From the NCBI RefSeq assembly GCF_041146395.1, contig NC_091010.1, positions 54,270,001 to 54,334,000 on the forward strand: DNA of 64,000 nucleotides. The letters are read 5' to 3'. The position numbers were made by a program, and so were the translations under genes. Below are positions 14,500 to 27,235 of the stretch, one piece after another. Source of the DNA: Eulemur rufifrons. Taxonomy: Eukaryota > Chordata > Mammalia > Primates > Lemuridae. The notes beneath the pieces are model-generated. The model ran no database searches. It worked only from the letters and a program-made list of their open reading frames with translations, and had not been told where the DNA came from. Position 1 is the stretch's first letter. Each line of letters opens with the position of its first letter.

Positions 14500-15160
14500 T
14501 CCACATCAAAACCTATTTATTCTAATGTAGTTTAATGAAAAAACACATAAGCAAATACTGGAGGAGTGATGTCTGTAACGGAGTTGGAGTGGCTGAATAA
14601 GCCTGACAAGGATCTGGAATTTAGGTAAACCCCCGAGGGCAGATTCCCAGCAACAGGCAATGGGAACAAGCCCAGGTGTGTGAACAGTCACAGGAGGTTC
14701 AACCGTTAGGTGTCAAACCCTGACACATAGGCAGAGTATAGGGACAGGGTATTTTTGGCAAAGGGTGGTAATTGGTAGAAATTCAGATGGAGAATCAATA
14801 CCAGGGGAGGTCTGCATGGCGTCAGAGAATCCACTACCATAGCAAAGATGTGAGCTATCAGGTGACCTCAAGGAAAAGTGGCAAGTGATAAAAGGGTCTA
14901 AGACTGAGACCTGAGACATTGATCTTGAATTGTGAAAGTATTTGGAGTTAGGCCATAAAGAAATAAGAAAGGCATTTAGGCTGCTTGAGAGTGAGTGGAG
15001 GGGCTTGGAGATTAATAGTTTAATTATAAGAAGCAGACTGAAGTGAAAGTCAAACATCAGAGTGGAGGCTGCAGCAAGACTGACTTGATGCTGAGCTGCT
15101 AGGCTAGTTTCTGAGTTTCTCATAATCCGAAGAGTCTGTCCTGAACCTGCAGGGTGTGGC
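14500..15160. other. G/A-rich stretch, perhaps antisense L2
   Basis: No gene here. The G/A-rich wording resembles the antisense L2 stretches of intron 3, but I cannot align it well. Its open frames on the minus strand look like chance products of composition. Confidence 0.3.
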
Positions 15161-15715
15161 ATTAGTGGTCCCTAATGTGGAGAGAAGGGCAGAAATGCAG
15201 CATGTTATGTCCACATGGCAAGAAACCGCTAACCTGAGCAAATGGCTTTTAAAATCCTCCTCCACTTAAGCTTAAAAGACATTCTGTAACACTATAAGAT
15301 TTTATGATTTATAACTGCTTAATAATGTTTCAGCTGTGATGGAAGCAGTAGAGTCCACTGCAGCTTTAATTTGTGGTTGACATTCATTGTGAATCTTCAC
15401 AGAGTTTTACAAAGAAATTTTTGTTCAGAATCTGATGTGACAACATTCATATTTTCTTCAGATTTCCTTGGAAACACTGATTCTCAGTCTAACATCATAG
15501 TCAGCAAAGGTCATGCCGTTGTGGAAAACACAAGTGTTGCATTGCCTTTATGTACATCAGATGTCTTGTTCAGGTTACTATTTTGATGATTTCTGTTATT
15601 TCTAAAGAGCTGATTTTGATTCTGCAAAGGTATGCTATCTGTCCACACTGTTATGATGGGAAAATGCTTCCTAAAATAGATACTGTTAGGGTGGAAAGTC
15701 CATTGGAACAGTATG

Positions 15716-16193
15716 TGTGTTAGTTTCCTAGGATTGTTGTAACAAAGTACCACAAACTGGATGGCTCAAAACAACAGAAATTTATTCTCTTACAATTCTG
15801 AAGGCCAGAAGTGCAAAATCAAAGTGTGGCAGGGTTGGTTCCTTGTGGGGGTCTGAGGAAAAATCTGTTCCATTGACTCTCTCTCAGCTTCCTGTGGTTG
15901 CCAGCCTTGGTGTTCCTGCGCTTGCAGCTACATCAGTTCAATCGCCAATCGCCGCCTCCCTCATCACTTGGCCTTTTTCTCCTGTGCGTCTTGTCTGTAT
16001 CTCTGTGTCCAAATTTCTCTCACCTTCCTCTTCTAAAGACACCAGTCATTGGATTTTTAGGCCCCACCCTAATCCAATACGACCTCGTTGTAGTTCGGTT
16101 GGCAGATACCCTATTTTCAAATAAGGTCACATTCTGAGGTTCTGGGGGCATGAATTTTTGTGGGGAGAACACTACACTATTCAACCCAGTACA
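15716..16193 (-). mobile_element. MLT1-type LTR (ERVL-MaLR), antisense, solo
   Basis: Begins TGTGTTAGTTTCCTAGG and ends ...TACA. It has 'ccacaaactggatggctc', 'accccaccctaatccaat'-type text and 'aataaggtcacattctgagg', the reverse of the MLT1 consensus. The 5-bp direct repeat gtatg lies at 15711-15715 and 16194-16198. It is a solo LTR with no internal region, a relic of an old retrovirus-like element with no coding capacity. Confidence 0.88.
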
Positions 16194-17539
16194 GTATGTA
16201 ATATCAGACTTTAAATCTAAAAGATGATTCATTTGAAAAAGCCAGTTTTTGAAAAAAAAATCTGTTTTTATGAAACAGATTTCTGAGGTTGGTAAACATC
16301 TCTTTGTAGTCTTCCACTGAAAACCATTATTAGGTTTCTAAAGTGGCAGGTTATGACCAAAAAGTATTTTTGAAAGTAATTTTCAAGTACAGTTATCTAT
16401 GCTTAATAAGTTGCATTTTCATGGCTCAATATTAGGCTTTCCCTAAAGAAAACTGGTAAGATTGTGATGATCTTGAAATCCGGCCAAAATCTGAAGGTTG
16501 GCACTCCCCCTTCAAAAAATCAGATTTCTTTGCAGTAACAGTATGTTGAGTTACCTATAGTTTTTGGATTCACTTTTGCAACTATGTTTTATAAGTTATG
16601 AGCCATGAAAGCCAAAAGTCTTTAGATGGTATATTTGAAATAGTAGATCAAAATGAACTCTTGGGATTTACTCATACCGTGTTCTTTAAATATTTTTGTA
16701 TATTTTTCTCCAGTTTTTAAATTTAAGGAACTTTGGTTTTTGTGCCCTTCCAGCCCTCCCCTAACCTCACTGGTTACAAAGACCACATTAGAAATGAAAC
16801 ATAGAAACATAGTCCATGGTAACAAATCAATTTTCTAGACAAGTCGTTTGGGTATTTTATTTTGCAAACACAATTCATTTTTAATAAACTTTGTAGGATT
16901 GTTTGTATTTCTTCAGATTGAAGATCTAGAATTTCGTAGTTAAAAATCTAATGTTAGCTTGAGATACAGGTAGATGTAAGATTGGAATTTGAGAGAGTTA
17001 AGTTTTCTTTATTACTTGTATTCTGATATTCACTTTGGAAAAAGTTTACTGAGATTTGTAGAGTAGTTATGCAGTAATAGGTAGAGTGAATTTGACCTCA
17101 AACATGACTCTCCAGAAAATGTCAAAAGCAAAGGCTTTAAATTTTTCCAACTCAGTGCTGCACAAATAATTAAATAGACTGTGATTCATGAAGTATGTGA
17201 GAGTTGATGTTTCTTCAAAAAAAAAATTAATTTTTTTTATTTTTGCCCAGAAAGACTACCAAATAGTAAAGAGCCAAAGCTTTAAAATATCCCCAGAAAT
17301 TGAGAGCAATGAATCTTTCTTTAAAAATCGTAATCTCTAGTGATTCCTTTTTTTAAAAGCCTCTCATTAATCATGAGCTGTCAAGTTCTGGATAGTTTCC
17401 TGGATCTCAATTTTAAAAATTTCGCTGATACTAGGGAACTCAATAACAGAGACTAAATATCCGAGAGGCACATTCAAATCATCTACTAGTATCTGTCAAC
17501 TTTCTCTTATGGTCGGGGGGCAAGGGGGGGAACCCCTCC

Positions 17540-17543
17540 GTGT

Positions 17544-17581
<38 letters not shown>
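17540..17581 (+). repeat. TG microsatellite
   Basis: About 20 TG units with one interruption (tatg), preceded by two G runs. A likely length polymorphism. Confidence 0.97.
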
Positions 17582-17585
<4 letters not shown>

Positions 17586-19074
17586 CCTCTATCATTTCCA
17601 GAAGCTTCGTGTTGAAGACAAATGATGACTGAGGGAAAACACATATATAGAGAAGGTTCATGTTTTGTAGGAGAGTAAAGGCACCAAGGCCATGTGTTTT
17701 TGGATTCTGCAAGATACTTGAGGGATTGCCTCTCCCTGGTTGATTGTCTTATTCATTATTTCATAGGAATATATGTGTATATGTGTATATATACAATTTA
17801 TATGTTTATACATGAGATACATAATTTCATGTTTACTTTTCCAAATGATTTATGTTGGGAACAATTCCAGCTAATGCTAAATAATGATTGAGTTTGAACC
17901 TCAAGAAGGTATACTTCCTCTGAACTTTCTGTACATGTTTTCAGGTATGTAACACTGCTCTCTGTGTGGCCATATAATTAGTGAATTTGACCTAATTATA
18001 ATGAAGAGGTTTTTTTTCCAGTTACCAGTTAATTGTTATTTCCATTCCAGTGTCTCAGCAAGTAACTCCCTCTCTTCCCATCCCGTGTCCCCCCTCTTCT
18101 TCCTGTTCTTTAAGTACAGAAGTCTATTTGCTCACTGTTCTTTGTAACAGGTAATGTAGATCAATAAAATATCCTACATCAAGTATGGGTACTTTAGGGA
18201 GAAAGAGGTTAGATTGATCCTCAGCATTGTCCAACTGTGAATGCCTTTAATCTTTGGATCACCCTATTGAATGACCATGTTGACTTAGCAAGCACCTACT
18301 TGACATTTTTGTACTTACTGCTCTGTACTTATATATATTTTGAGTAATGCATATTATGATTACATCTAACTACTTTGTTCCAGTTTTACAATGACAGGGT
18401 GGAGAGTCTTCATGTTTGCGAAAGTAAATTTATCTTAATTAATGTTGTTTTTATTTATAAAACAAAATTTGAAACTGAGACACTCTCATAGCTCTGCCTG
18501 CCAATTTTCTTTTCTTTTATCTTTTTTTAAATGAACATTTAGTCAGCTGTCAACTTCCATTAAGTATAGGACACTTAGTAGCATGATGGGTTGTTGTTAC
18601 TGTTACTATTTTATTTTGTTATTGTTTTATTGGGGGGGTGGTCCCTTTAGGTTGGATTTTTAACTAAGGCTCAAACTAACAATATCTTTTACTAAACAAT
18701 TGTAGATTCATTGTTTCCTAGACTTCATATTGAAGTATAGAATTTAGTTTTAAAGATATACTCAACAGAACAAAAAAGGGGTTCAGAAATTTAAGAAGAA
18801 TTTGGATCAATCTTAAAATTCTGGCAATAGGAGTTAAGTTTCCACATTTATACCAGTTTGATAGCCATGTAAGACTTTGTGCAAATGTTATTGCTACTTT
18901 GAGAATATTTACCATTTAATACTTAGGTGCTGAATATTTGGTCATATATTTCCAAACCCCCAATAAAAAAAGTAATCCAGAGCGTAACAGCTGGATATAT
19001 CTCTAGGATATGACAATTCTGAGCCATTCCATCTTTTTTGGCTAACTCTTCCACACCTGTTAAGATACATAACT

Positions 19075-19260
19075 ATGAGTAACTCTCATTTGGTGAAGAA
19101 CCTTTGGTAATCTGAGGCAAATTATTAAACCTAATTTGCCTTTATCTATAAAGTTGTGATACTGGCCACTTCTTCATAGAATTGTGAAGAGTAGTAAATG
19201 AGATAATCTATATAGAGCACAGTACCTGGAATGTGGTGATTGCTTTAAAAAAATGCTGAT
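19075..19260 (+). repeat. MIR element
   Basis: 'aatctgaggcaaattatta', 'tttatctataaagttgtga', 'gtagtaaatgagataatc' and 'gcacagtacctggaatgtgg' follow MIR order. Confidence 0.65.
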
Positions 19261-19629
19261 TTGTAGTTTAGAAATTATTACCCAAGGCACAATCAATGTG
19301 ATTTTTGTTGATAGCTTCTAATTAAGATATAGCAGTCAAGTTAACAATTACAATTTCAAGACACTGATCATTGCCAATGTCATCTTCTTTTCAGATGGAC
19401 TTGAGCCAGTTTAAGGGCCCTTACCTTGAATGTAGTCCCTTTTTGTTTGGAACTCAAAACTGGAATGCTCCATGACTCAAGATACCATTTATCTTTGCCT
19501 ACCCCATTAAGCTTATTGGTCTGCCCATCTCCTGATATTCCTTGTCCTTATGTATCTTATTTATATGTTTCACTAAGTACCAATGGAAAAGAAGACCAAG
19601 TGAATAAGGTGAAAGGATTATGAGGAAGC

Positions 19630-19740
19630 AATATGGTATAGTAGAAAGAGTTCTGGATTAGGAGAACTTGGATCACCCCTTATGCTATTAAGACCTCTTT
19701 CGTTGGTTATTTAATCTAGAAAACAAAAGAGATTTGGAGT
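19630..19740 (+). repeat. MIR-like fragment
   Basis: 'caatatggtatagtagaaag', 'ttctggattaggagaac' and 'ttatttaatctagaaaac' are MIR-like but diverged. Confidence 0.45.
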
Positions 19741-19808
19741 AGAGGTTCTTAATTTTTACTTTGAAGCCTTGTAAAATTTAAGTGAAAAGGCAGATCCTTG
19801 ACATATAA

Positions 19809-20120
19809 TAGGCCTCCCTTATCTGAGGGGGACACATTCTAAGACCCCAGGTGGATGCCTGAAACCACACGTAGTAATGAATCCTATATATACTATGTTT
19901 TTTCCTATACATATATACCTTTGAGAAATTTTAATTTATAAATTAGGCAGAGTAAGAGGTTAATAACAATAAATAATAAACAATTATAACATACTGCAAT
20001 AAGTTATGTAAATGTGGTCTCTCCATCTCTCTCAAAATATTTTATTGTAATATACTCACCTGTTTTTAGACCATGGTTGACCATAGGTAACTGAAACTGT
20101 GGATGGGGAGACTATTGGTA
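19809..20120 (+). mobile_element. Tigger-family non-autonomous DNA transposon
   Basis: 'ggcctcccttatctgag', 'ggtggatgcctgaaacca', 'tatatatactatgtttttt' and 'accataggtaactgaaac' match a MER2-like Tigger element. The ends are imperfect inverted repeats next to TA. It has no transposase frame. Confidence 0.75.
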
Positions 20121-20384
20121 AAATGTTATTGTACTTTTTAATCTTTAATAACTTACTTGCTTGACGAAAACATGTTCCCTTGGTATTTAGGTCAAGCAAA
20201 ACCACCATTATACGACGACCTCACTCGTACATCTACTTTTCCGTGCATGCTAGATAGACCATTAAGTCTATTTACAAGCACTGGAATTTTAGCCCTTCCT
20301 AATAGCCTCTTCCTCTCAGTCAGTAGTATTATAAAATGCACATGTAAACATGGTATGATAGGCCCGTTTTCTTTACTATATGTC

Positions 20385-20393
<9 letters not shown>

Positions 20394-20419
<26 letters not shown>

Positions 20420-20733
20420 GAGGCAGAGTTTCACTCTATTGCCTGGGCTAGAGTGCCATGGTGTCAGCCTAGCTCATAGCAACATCAAATTCCTGGGCTC
20501 AGGTGATCCTCCTGCCTCAGCCTCCCAAGTACTTGGGACTATAGGTGCGTGCCACGATGCCCAGCTAATTTTTTTCTATTTTTAGTTGCCTGGCTAATTT
20601 CTTTCCTATTTTTTAGTAGAGATGAAGTCTTGCTCTTGCTCAGGCTGGTCTTGAATTCCTGACTTCCAGTGACCTGCCCACCTAAGCCTCCCAGAGTGCT
20701 AGGATTACAAGCGTGAGCCACCGCACCCAGCCT
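20394..20733 (-). repeat. AluL element, antisense
   Basis: A poly(T) run at about 20394-20419, then both arms to 'gtgagccaccgcacccagcc'. The right arm has the duplicated 'ctaatttctttcctatttt' module and 'agagtgctaggattacaa'. Confidence 0.94.
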
Positions 20734-21694
20734 CTTTCTTATATTTCATTGAAGGAGTAGATTTTCACTATAGGGCAATCTGTGAATGACATGGCAATGC
20801 TAATAAATGTCATAATTATGATTTTATAAAAATATAACATACTTGAGCATTGTAGCTTTAGAGGAGTATAGTTCCCTCTCATTTGTAAAATATGATCCTT
20901 GAATCTAGTCTGAAATAGTCCAAGAGAAGCTCACATAAAATCAATAGCCATTGTAGCAATAAGATCCTAGTGCTTTGGGGGATAATTAAGTCTTCCTCCA
21001 TTTGGGCACTTAGAAAGTGCCATCTTTTTTACTCAATGCCAGGTTTGTTTGATTTTTTTTCCTCTTTATTTTTTTAAACTTTTATCTATGTCTAGTCCTG
21101 TTTGTTAGATCTGTCAATTTCTATGTAAGTTGTATATAAAAATTTTGGCCAGCAGTTAAAAGTTCTTTTAGAACTTAAAATGAGTAAAATTTCACTGGTT
21201 GATCTAAGGATGGTAGCTTGTTATAGTTTGTGCAGGGTCTAAGTTGTTTTCTAGAACTTTAAATACCTTCACAATTTTTTAGTAACTTTCATCAAGAAAA
21301 ACTAAACTAGCGTTTCTGTTTTGATTTGGCTTGGTTTTTTTAACCAAATATCCTGCTTTGAAGTCTATCTTTGATTATCGTTTTAAGTGTAGAACAATAG
21401 GTCTGATACTTGAAAGTACACCATCTCTTTGCTTATTCTAGAGAAAGCTGTTAAAATGCCAAGAATTTTAAGTTTGGAAACATTTTTTTATAAGTAATAA
21501 CTTTTCAAAAGATTGTTTTTACCATTCCCAGCCTAGAAATAATACAAACCAGATTGATCTGGAAGGAGTTGTGATGTAGCAGAATAATTTAATTCAGCTC
21601 CCATTTATGGAGCACACTGCCATTGTGGGGACTACAAAGATAGTCCTCATCCCCAAGCTTGCAAGGTGGTTAGTGGTTTCTCAGATTGGATCTT

Positions 21695-22140
21695 TTAAAA
21701 TAACAGCTTTATGGAGATACATTAATAATTCACATACCATACAACTTTCCCGTATAAAGTATACAATTTGATGGTTTTTAATATATATAGAGTTGTACAA
21801 CTATTACCACAATCATTTTAGGACATTTTCATCTCTCTAAAAAGAAACCTTATTAGCAGCCACTCCTCATTTTTCCCCAGCCCTAGGCAACCACTAATCT
21901 CTTTCCTGCTTTTGAAGGTTTGCCTGTTCTGGTCACTTCATACAAATGGAATCATACAATATGTGGTCGTTGGTGACTGGCTTTTTTCACTTATCATAAT
22001 GTGTCAAGGTTCTTCCCTATTGTAGCATGTATCAGTACTCTATTTTTGTTGCCATATAATATTCCATTTTATGGGTATACCACATTGTATTTATGCATTT
22101 GTCAATTGATGTTTGAGTTGTTTTCACTTTTTTGTGTATT
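21695..22140 (-). mobile_element. Old L1M 3' end, antisense
   Basis: 'taacagctttatggagata', 'caaatggaatcatacaatatg', 'ataatattccattttatg' and 'gtataccacattgtattt' read as the reverse of an L1M 3' end. It abuts a sense L1 fragment. Confidence 0.85.
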
Positions 22141-22149
22141 ACGAAAAAT

Positions 22150-22625
22150 AACACCATAATAGCCAAAGACTGGAAATAGCCCAGATGTCTTTCAGTGGAC
22201 AAATGATTAAACAATATGGCTATACCATGGAATAGTACTCAGCAATAAAAAGGAATGAACTATTGATTCACCCAATACCCTTCGGAAGTCTTTGAATTAT
22301 GCTGAGTGAAAAGAGCCAGTCCCCAAAGGTGTTATATATTGCATGTTCTCATTTGTGTAATATTCTTTAAATGACAAAATTACAGAGTTACAGAACAGGT
22401 TAGTGGTTGCTGCTGATTAAAGAGGGAGTGGAAGTGGACATTCCTATTAAGGGCAGCAGGAGGGGTACTTAAGGTTATGGAAATAATCTCCTTCTTCACT
22501 ATCAGTGTCCTGGTTGTGATACCGTAATATAGTTGCAAGGTGTTGCCATTGGGAGGAATTAAGTAAAGGGTATAAGGGATGTCTGTATTATTTCTTATAT
22601 GCAATTGTATCAAAATAAAAATTTT
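22150..22625 (+). mobile_element. Old L1M 3' end, sense
   Basis: 'catggaatagtactcagc', 'ataaaaaggaatgaacta', 'gctgagtgaaaagagccagt' and 'gaacaggttagtggttgc' are the end of L1 ORF2 and its 3'UTR. An A-rich tail lies near 22620. It is placed head to head with the preceding antisense copy. Confidence 0.85.
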
Positions 22626-22909
22626 TTGAAAAAACAATAATAACAAAACTCAGTTAACTCTTTCAGCATTCGTCTGGAAATCTCCTTAGCCAGATCCACG
22701 TTTATTAAGTATGTTTTCTAGTTTTCAAGTTAGTGCATATTTGCCAGCTTGTGTGTCACTACCTAGCAGCCCTTTCTCCAGCTTCCAGCAGCAATCTCCC
22801 CACTGCCCCGTCAGCCTCTGCTGATAGCCTGCCTACCACCCAGGTCCCAAAGCTAACGCTGTGTTTTCAGTTTTTGTTCTTACCCCTCTTCTAGGCACCA
22901 ATTTTCGTT

Positions 22910-23345
22910 TTAGTTAACTATTGCCGTGTAGAACAACCAAAAACAAACTCAAAGCTTTGTGTCTTAATTTATTATTTCTCATGATTCTGGTGTTTGCTGA
23001 GTAATACCTCAACTACTTTGCCTGGACTCACTTATGTTGCTATATTTAGCCGGTGGGGTCTGCTGGGAGCTGGGCTTACTTGGGACAACTGGGACTCTCT
23101 CCTCGTGATTTTTTGTGATAGGCTTCTTCATGGTGTGGCAGCTCCAAGACCCTCAAAGGCCTAAACTTGAAAGTTGTATAATACCACTTCAGCTACATTT
23201 TCTTAGTCAAAGCAACTCACAAGGCCAAACCAGATTCAAGGGGGTAGGAAAATAGTCTCCACTTCTTAACAGGATTAAGTGATCAAGTTATGTTACAGGG
23301 GGGCACGGGAGGAATTCTTGAGGCCACCTTTGAAAACAATCTACC
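22910..23345 (-). repeat. Ancient interspersed repeat, MER/LTR type, family uncertain
   Basis: 'aatttattatttctcatgat', 'tagtcaaagcaactcacaag' and 'gattcaaggggg' recur in a common ancient mammalian repeat. A related copy lies at 34060. I cannot name the family safely. Confidence 0.45.
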
Positions 23346-24021
23346 ACAGAGCCCAAATCAGGGATCCAGCTTATTTAGAGGCTTCTAGTGGGGAAAAGAG
23401 CCCAGGTGCAAGGTGTTCAAGTCAGCAGGTGGACTTGAATACAGGCAAACCAGATCACAAGACAAGCATGGCACTACCAGTGTTGGTGAGCTCAGAAATG
23501 AAACAGGTATTTTACTCCGTTATGTTGCTGAATTGAGAGGTCATGAGAAGCCACAAGGTTTTGGTTCCTTGTTTACTATTCACTGAAGATGATCACTTCA
23601 AATTATGTCATACTTGTGACCTATAAATGTTTAGAAAGAATGTATAAAATGTGGGCTTTATAAACATTAGTCTTGTATTCTAGAGGCTCATATATGTATT
23701 TTTTTTCCTTCTGAAGATACACTTTAGAATATTTGAGCAGAGAGGACCTTATTTATGGTACATTATTCCTTTCTACTACCATTTGCAAAAATGTTTACGC
23801 TTACCCAGAGTCTATTTCTAGATCCTGTTTGTCAGTCTTTGAACACTTTGGGTTAATTCGATAATGAGCAACATTGCAAAAGACAAAGTATAAACATCTA
23901 CCAGATACTATTTAAACATACTAACAAAGTTATAAAATGTTATCTCTATTTTGGGTTCAAGAGTTCTTGTATTAATAAAGCTAAATGGATTGAGAATATA
24001 GCTTTTTTTTTTTTTCACACT

Positions 24022-24046
24022 CCCCCCCCCCACCCCCCGCCGCCCC
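24022..24046 (+). repeat. C-rich run after poly(T)
   Basis: Runs of 10, 6, 2 and 4 cytosines with single-base breaks directly follow a T run at 24003-24015. The minus strand could form a G-quadruplex. Confidence 0.85.
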
Positions 24047-24334
24047 TGAGACTATAGCTTTAATTTAATGTTTATGTCTGGATTATTAACTCCCTTGCTT
24101 AACAAACTCCCTTGTGTGTTTTCTTTGTAAATTTATTTTATATCTTATCTTACCTGTGAGCAAACTTTAAAAATTATTTGGTGAAGGGAAAGCATAGTAT
24201 ATTGTAAAATTCAAGGAGTTACTTGAAAATTGTATTTTCCATTGACTGTGTTGGGCTTGGATTTGCCTTATATTGGATTAATGTTTTTGTATTTATTGTG
24301 TTGGATTTTTTCTTTCTTTTTTTTTCTTTTTTTG

Positions 24335-24800
24335 CTTTTTGTTTTAAAATTATTTCAGGCTTACAAAAGAGTTGCAAAAATAGTAAAAGAATTCCTATCT
24401 TTCATACAGATTCCCTAAATGATGTCTTACGTAACCATACTGCAATTATCAGTTTCAGGAAATTAACATTGATGTAAATATTATTATCACATTTACAGAT
24501 TTTATTTTGATTTCACCAATTGTCTCACTAATGTCCTTTTCCTGGTCCAGGATCCAATCCAAGATTTCATGTTGCATTTAGTTGTCACGTCCTCATCTTA
24601 GTCTCCTTTGTCTTCTTTAATCTGGAGCAGTTCCTTGGTCTTTATCTTTCATGACCTTCACATTATTGAAGAGTACTGGCCATTTTGTAAAATGATCTTC
24701 ATTTTGGGGCGATCAGTTCATTGGATCCAGAGGAATAGAGTCTTCCATAGTTCTATTGTCAAATGGTTGAATATACTGAAATATTACAGAAATGATTCTT
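24335..24800 (-). mobile_element. Old L1ME-type fragment, antisense
   Basis: 'cctggtccaggatccaatcc', 'catttagttgtcacgtcctc', 'tttaatctggagcagttcct' and 'gaagagtactggccattttg' are familiar from antisense L1ME 3' regions. Confidence 0.75.
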
Positions 24801-25273
24801 ACCTGTGAATAACAGTTGGGGTTCAATGGCTGAGGGACTAGATAGAAATGTAATCATTGGGAATACCTTTAAGTGACTCTGTATTTAGAGTATATGTTTT
24901 ATAGGTGTTTATTTTCAAAATTCAGACCAAAAAGTTGTGCTTTCAGATGTACAGTTTATAGAATCATAAACAGCCTTTCATAATATCCTTAGCTTGAAAA
25001 TGCTTTCCTCGTTCTCCAATGCTGACGTGGACATTTATTTTATATGGGCAGACATTGTGCTATCAGCAAAACTTTCTATCTAAAGTAAGCAGATAGTTGT
25101 AATATTTTATCTGAGGCTAGCTACTTAAAGTTCTATTAACACACATATTTCTCAAAGCAAATTGTAAACTATATTTGTGTGAATACAGAAAGTTTTTTTC
25201 CCGCTGAGTACTTTTGGTCTCAGTTTACTCTTGTCACTTATGCTTAATTTGCTGGGTTTAAAACTCTTTGTTT

Positions 25274-25293
25274 AAAAAAAAAAAAAAAAAAAA
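25274..25293 (+). repeat. Poly(A) tract
   Basis: An uninterrupted A run of about 19-20 nt in unique sequence. No attached element is recognised. Confidence 0.9.
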
Positions 25294-25453
25294 TTCACGT
25301 GTACAGAAATATGTAATGACTGACAATAAATATTTCTTTTAAAAAATCAAGGAATCACTTCTCTAGCACACATTCATTCTCATTCTCTCTGACTTTCACA
25401 CACACACACACCCTTTCCTTTTTGTTTCCCATCTGACCATAAGGAACATCTAG

Positions 25454-25695
25454 GACAGTGTTTTCCAAACTGTGGGTCACAGCCCATTAGTGGAAATGAA
25501 TCAGTTTGACCAGGATTTTGTTTAAATGAAATAGATTAAAATGGAAAATATCAGAATATACCACATAGTAAGGGAAAGTATCATGTTATTAATTTATTTC
25601 AATTATGTATCTTACATATTTGTATGCAAATATAAAATGTATTTGTTATTGTAGACTGCTATTTTTTAAAAAGTTTGAAAGTTACTATTCTGGAG
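25454..25695 (+). mobile_element. hAT-Charlie-like relic
   Basis: The left end 'cagtgttttccaaactgtgg' and the right-end text 'agtttgaaagttact' form imperfect terminal inverted repeats of the Charlie type. It is short and non-coding. Confidence 0.45.
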
Positions 25696-26354
25696 TGTTT
25701 CATCTATTTGTGTCTTGAACCTAATGTTCTTTAAACATACATGTTAGATAGTTGCTGCATAAATATTTGCATAAGATTTTTAAAACCAGAATTTTGTTTA
25801 TGCTTGATATCTTGTTTATAAGCTGCATAGCCAAAGACGACATAAGAGGAAAACCCATAGTGTTGACAAGTTTTCTAACATTACTTTTAAAAGATTTGTT
25901 CTGTACAGCATTTTCAATTCAAAGAACACAGTTAGAAGACTAATTTTCTTCCTTAATGTAGTTTATACTGGTTTGCACTGGTTTATATTGTTCTGAAGTA
26001 CTAGAAAGCATGCCTATGTATGTGTGGTATTAAAAGCAGAGTTGGTTAATTTTAAAGAGAAAATGCTCTAGAACTGAATTGTTTCAGGTATCACCTAGAG
26101 CAGAAATATTTATGCTTAAGATGAGTTGTGCAGGGTTAAGAGGGGCTAGAATCTACACTTCCTTCCTTAAAAACATCCTTCCTGGGGAGGCAATATAGTA
26201 AACCGCAAAGATCAGATAAATGCATGACTTCCTTATAAGCTATGGCAATTATAGTACTTTTTCTTTGTGAGCCAGGATAAAACTTTCCCAACACTCAAGG
26301 CTACTGAATAGCTGGAACTGGCATTTGAAAAGAAACCTACTAGTTACCCTTCGG

Positions 26355-26905
26355 TCTGGGTTGTGATTATGATCATGGGCTTTAGAGTTCAACACATCTA
26401 GATTTAAATCCCTGCCTACCACTTACTAGCTATTTGACCTAAGCCAAATTACTTCTCAGTAACTTTATTTCCTCATCTGTAAAATGGAGTTGATAATACC
26501 TGGCAGGGTGCGGTGGCTCATGCTGTACTGGGAGGCCAATACAGGAGGAGTTTGAGACCAGCCTGAGCAAAAGCGAAACTCTGTCTCTACAAAAAACAGA
26601 AAAATTAGCTGGGTTTGGTGGCATGCACCAAAAGTCCTAGTTAGTCCTAGCTACTCAGGAGGCTGAGGCAGGAGAATCACTTGAGCCCAGGAGTTCGAGG
26701 CTGCAGTGAGCTTAATGAGGCCACTTCACTCTAGCCTGGGCAACAGAGTTAGGCTCTGTCTCAAAAAAAAAAACAAAAAAACAAAAAAACAAAACCAGAT
26801 AATGACACTTACCCCGTAGGATTATGAAGAATAAATGAGCTAGTAAATGTAAAGTCCTCAGCCCAGTAGCTGGCACGTAAAAGCTCAGTAACTGATAGTT
26901 GTTTT
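26355..26905 (+). repeat. MIR element interrupted by an Alu
   Basis: Left half 26355-26501 has 'catgggctttagagttcaac' and 'cctcatctgtaaaatggag'. Right half 26795-26905 has 'ccccgtaggattatgaag' and 'agctggcacgtaaaagctca'. The Alu splits it at 'gataat', which is duplicated. Confidence 0.85.
26502..26794 (+). repeat. Alu element, sense, with deletion in the left arm
   Basis: Begins 'ggcagggtgcggtggctcat' and ends in an A-rich tail with a repeated caaaaaaa unit. Part of the left arm is missing after 'catgctgtactgggaggcc'. Confidence 0.9.
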
Positions 26906-27129
26906 TAAATGCTATAATGACTCACCATTAAAGTAAGGAACTAGCAGTTATGAATAGTAGGCCGAATCAAAGTTCCTTATCTGCCTTATTATGGACTGGG
27001 TCAGAGGACACCGATAGGATCATAGGATATAAGAACTAGGAAAATCTGAAGGGTCTTCTGAGATAGTTGTTTTATTTTACAATGATTGTGATACCTTTAC
27101 AATATAATTGCCTGTTTACTTCTTCTTAT

Positions 27130-27235
27130 TCCTCACTAGACTGCAAACTTCAGCAAGAACAGTGTGTCTTTGTACCCCCAGTACAAGACCTTGGCACATG
27201 GTAGATATTCGAACGCTTGTTGAATGAATGTTCCA
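27130..27235 (+). repeat. L2 3' end fragment, sense
   Basis: 'ctagactgcaaacttcagc', 'tgtgtctttgtaccccca', 'ttggcacatggtagatatt' and 'gttgaatgaatg' match the L2 3' end. Confidence 0.7.

Noticed and set aside
14713..15162. 149-codon minus-strand open frame
   Set aside because: It lies in G/A-rich text resembling antisense L2. It is serine- and leucine-rich without any motif and shows no promoter or splicing evidence.
17479..17712. Minus-strand open frame with a Thr-His run
   Set aside because: The run is simply the translated TG microsatellite.
22032..22646. Minus-strand open frames of 60-88 codons
   Set aside because: They lie in the L1 3' ends at 21695-22625 and reflect relic LINE sequence, not a host gene.
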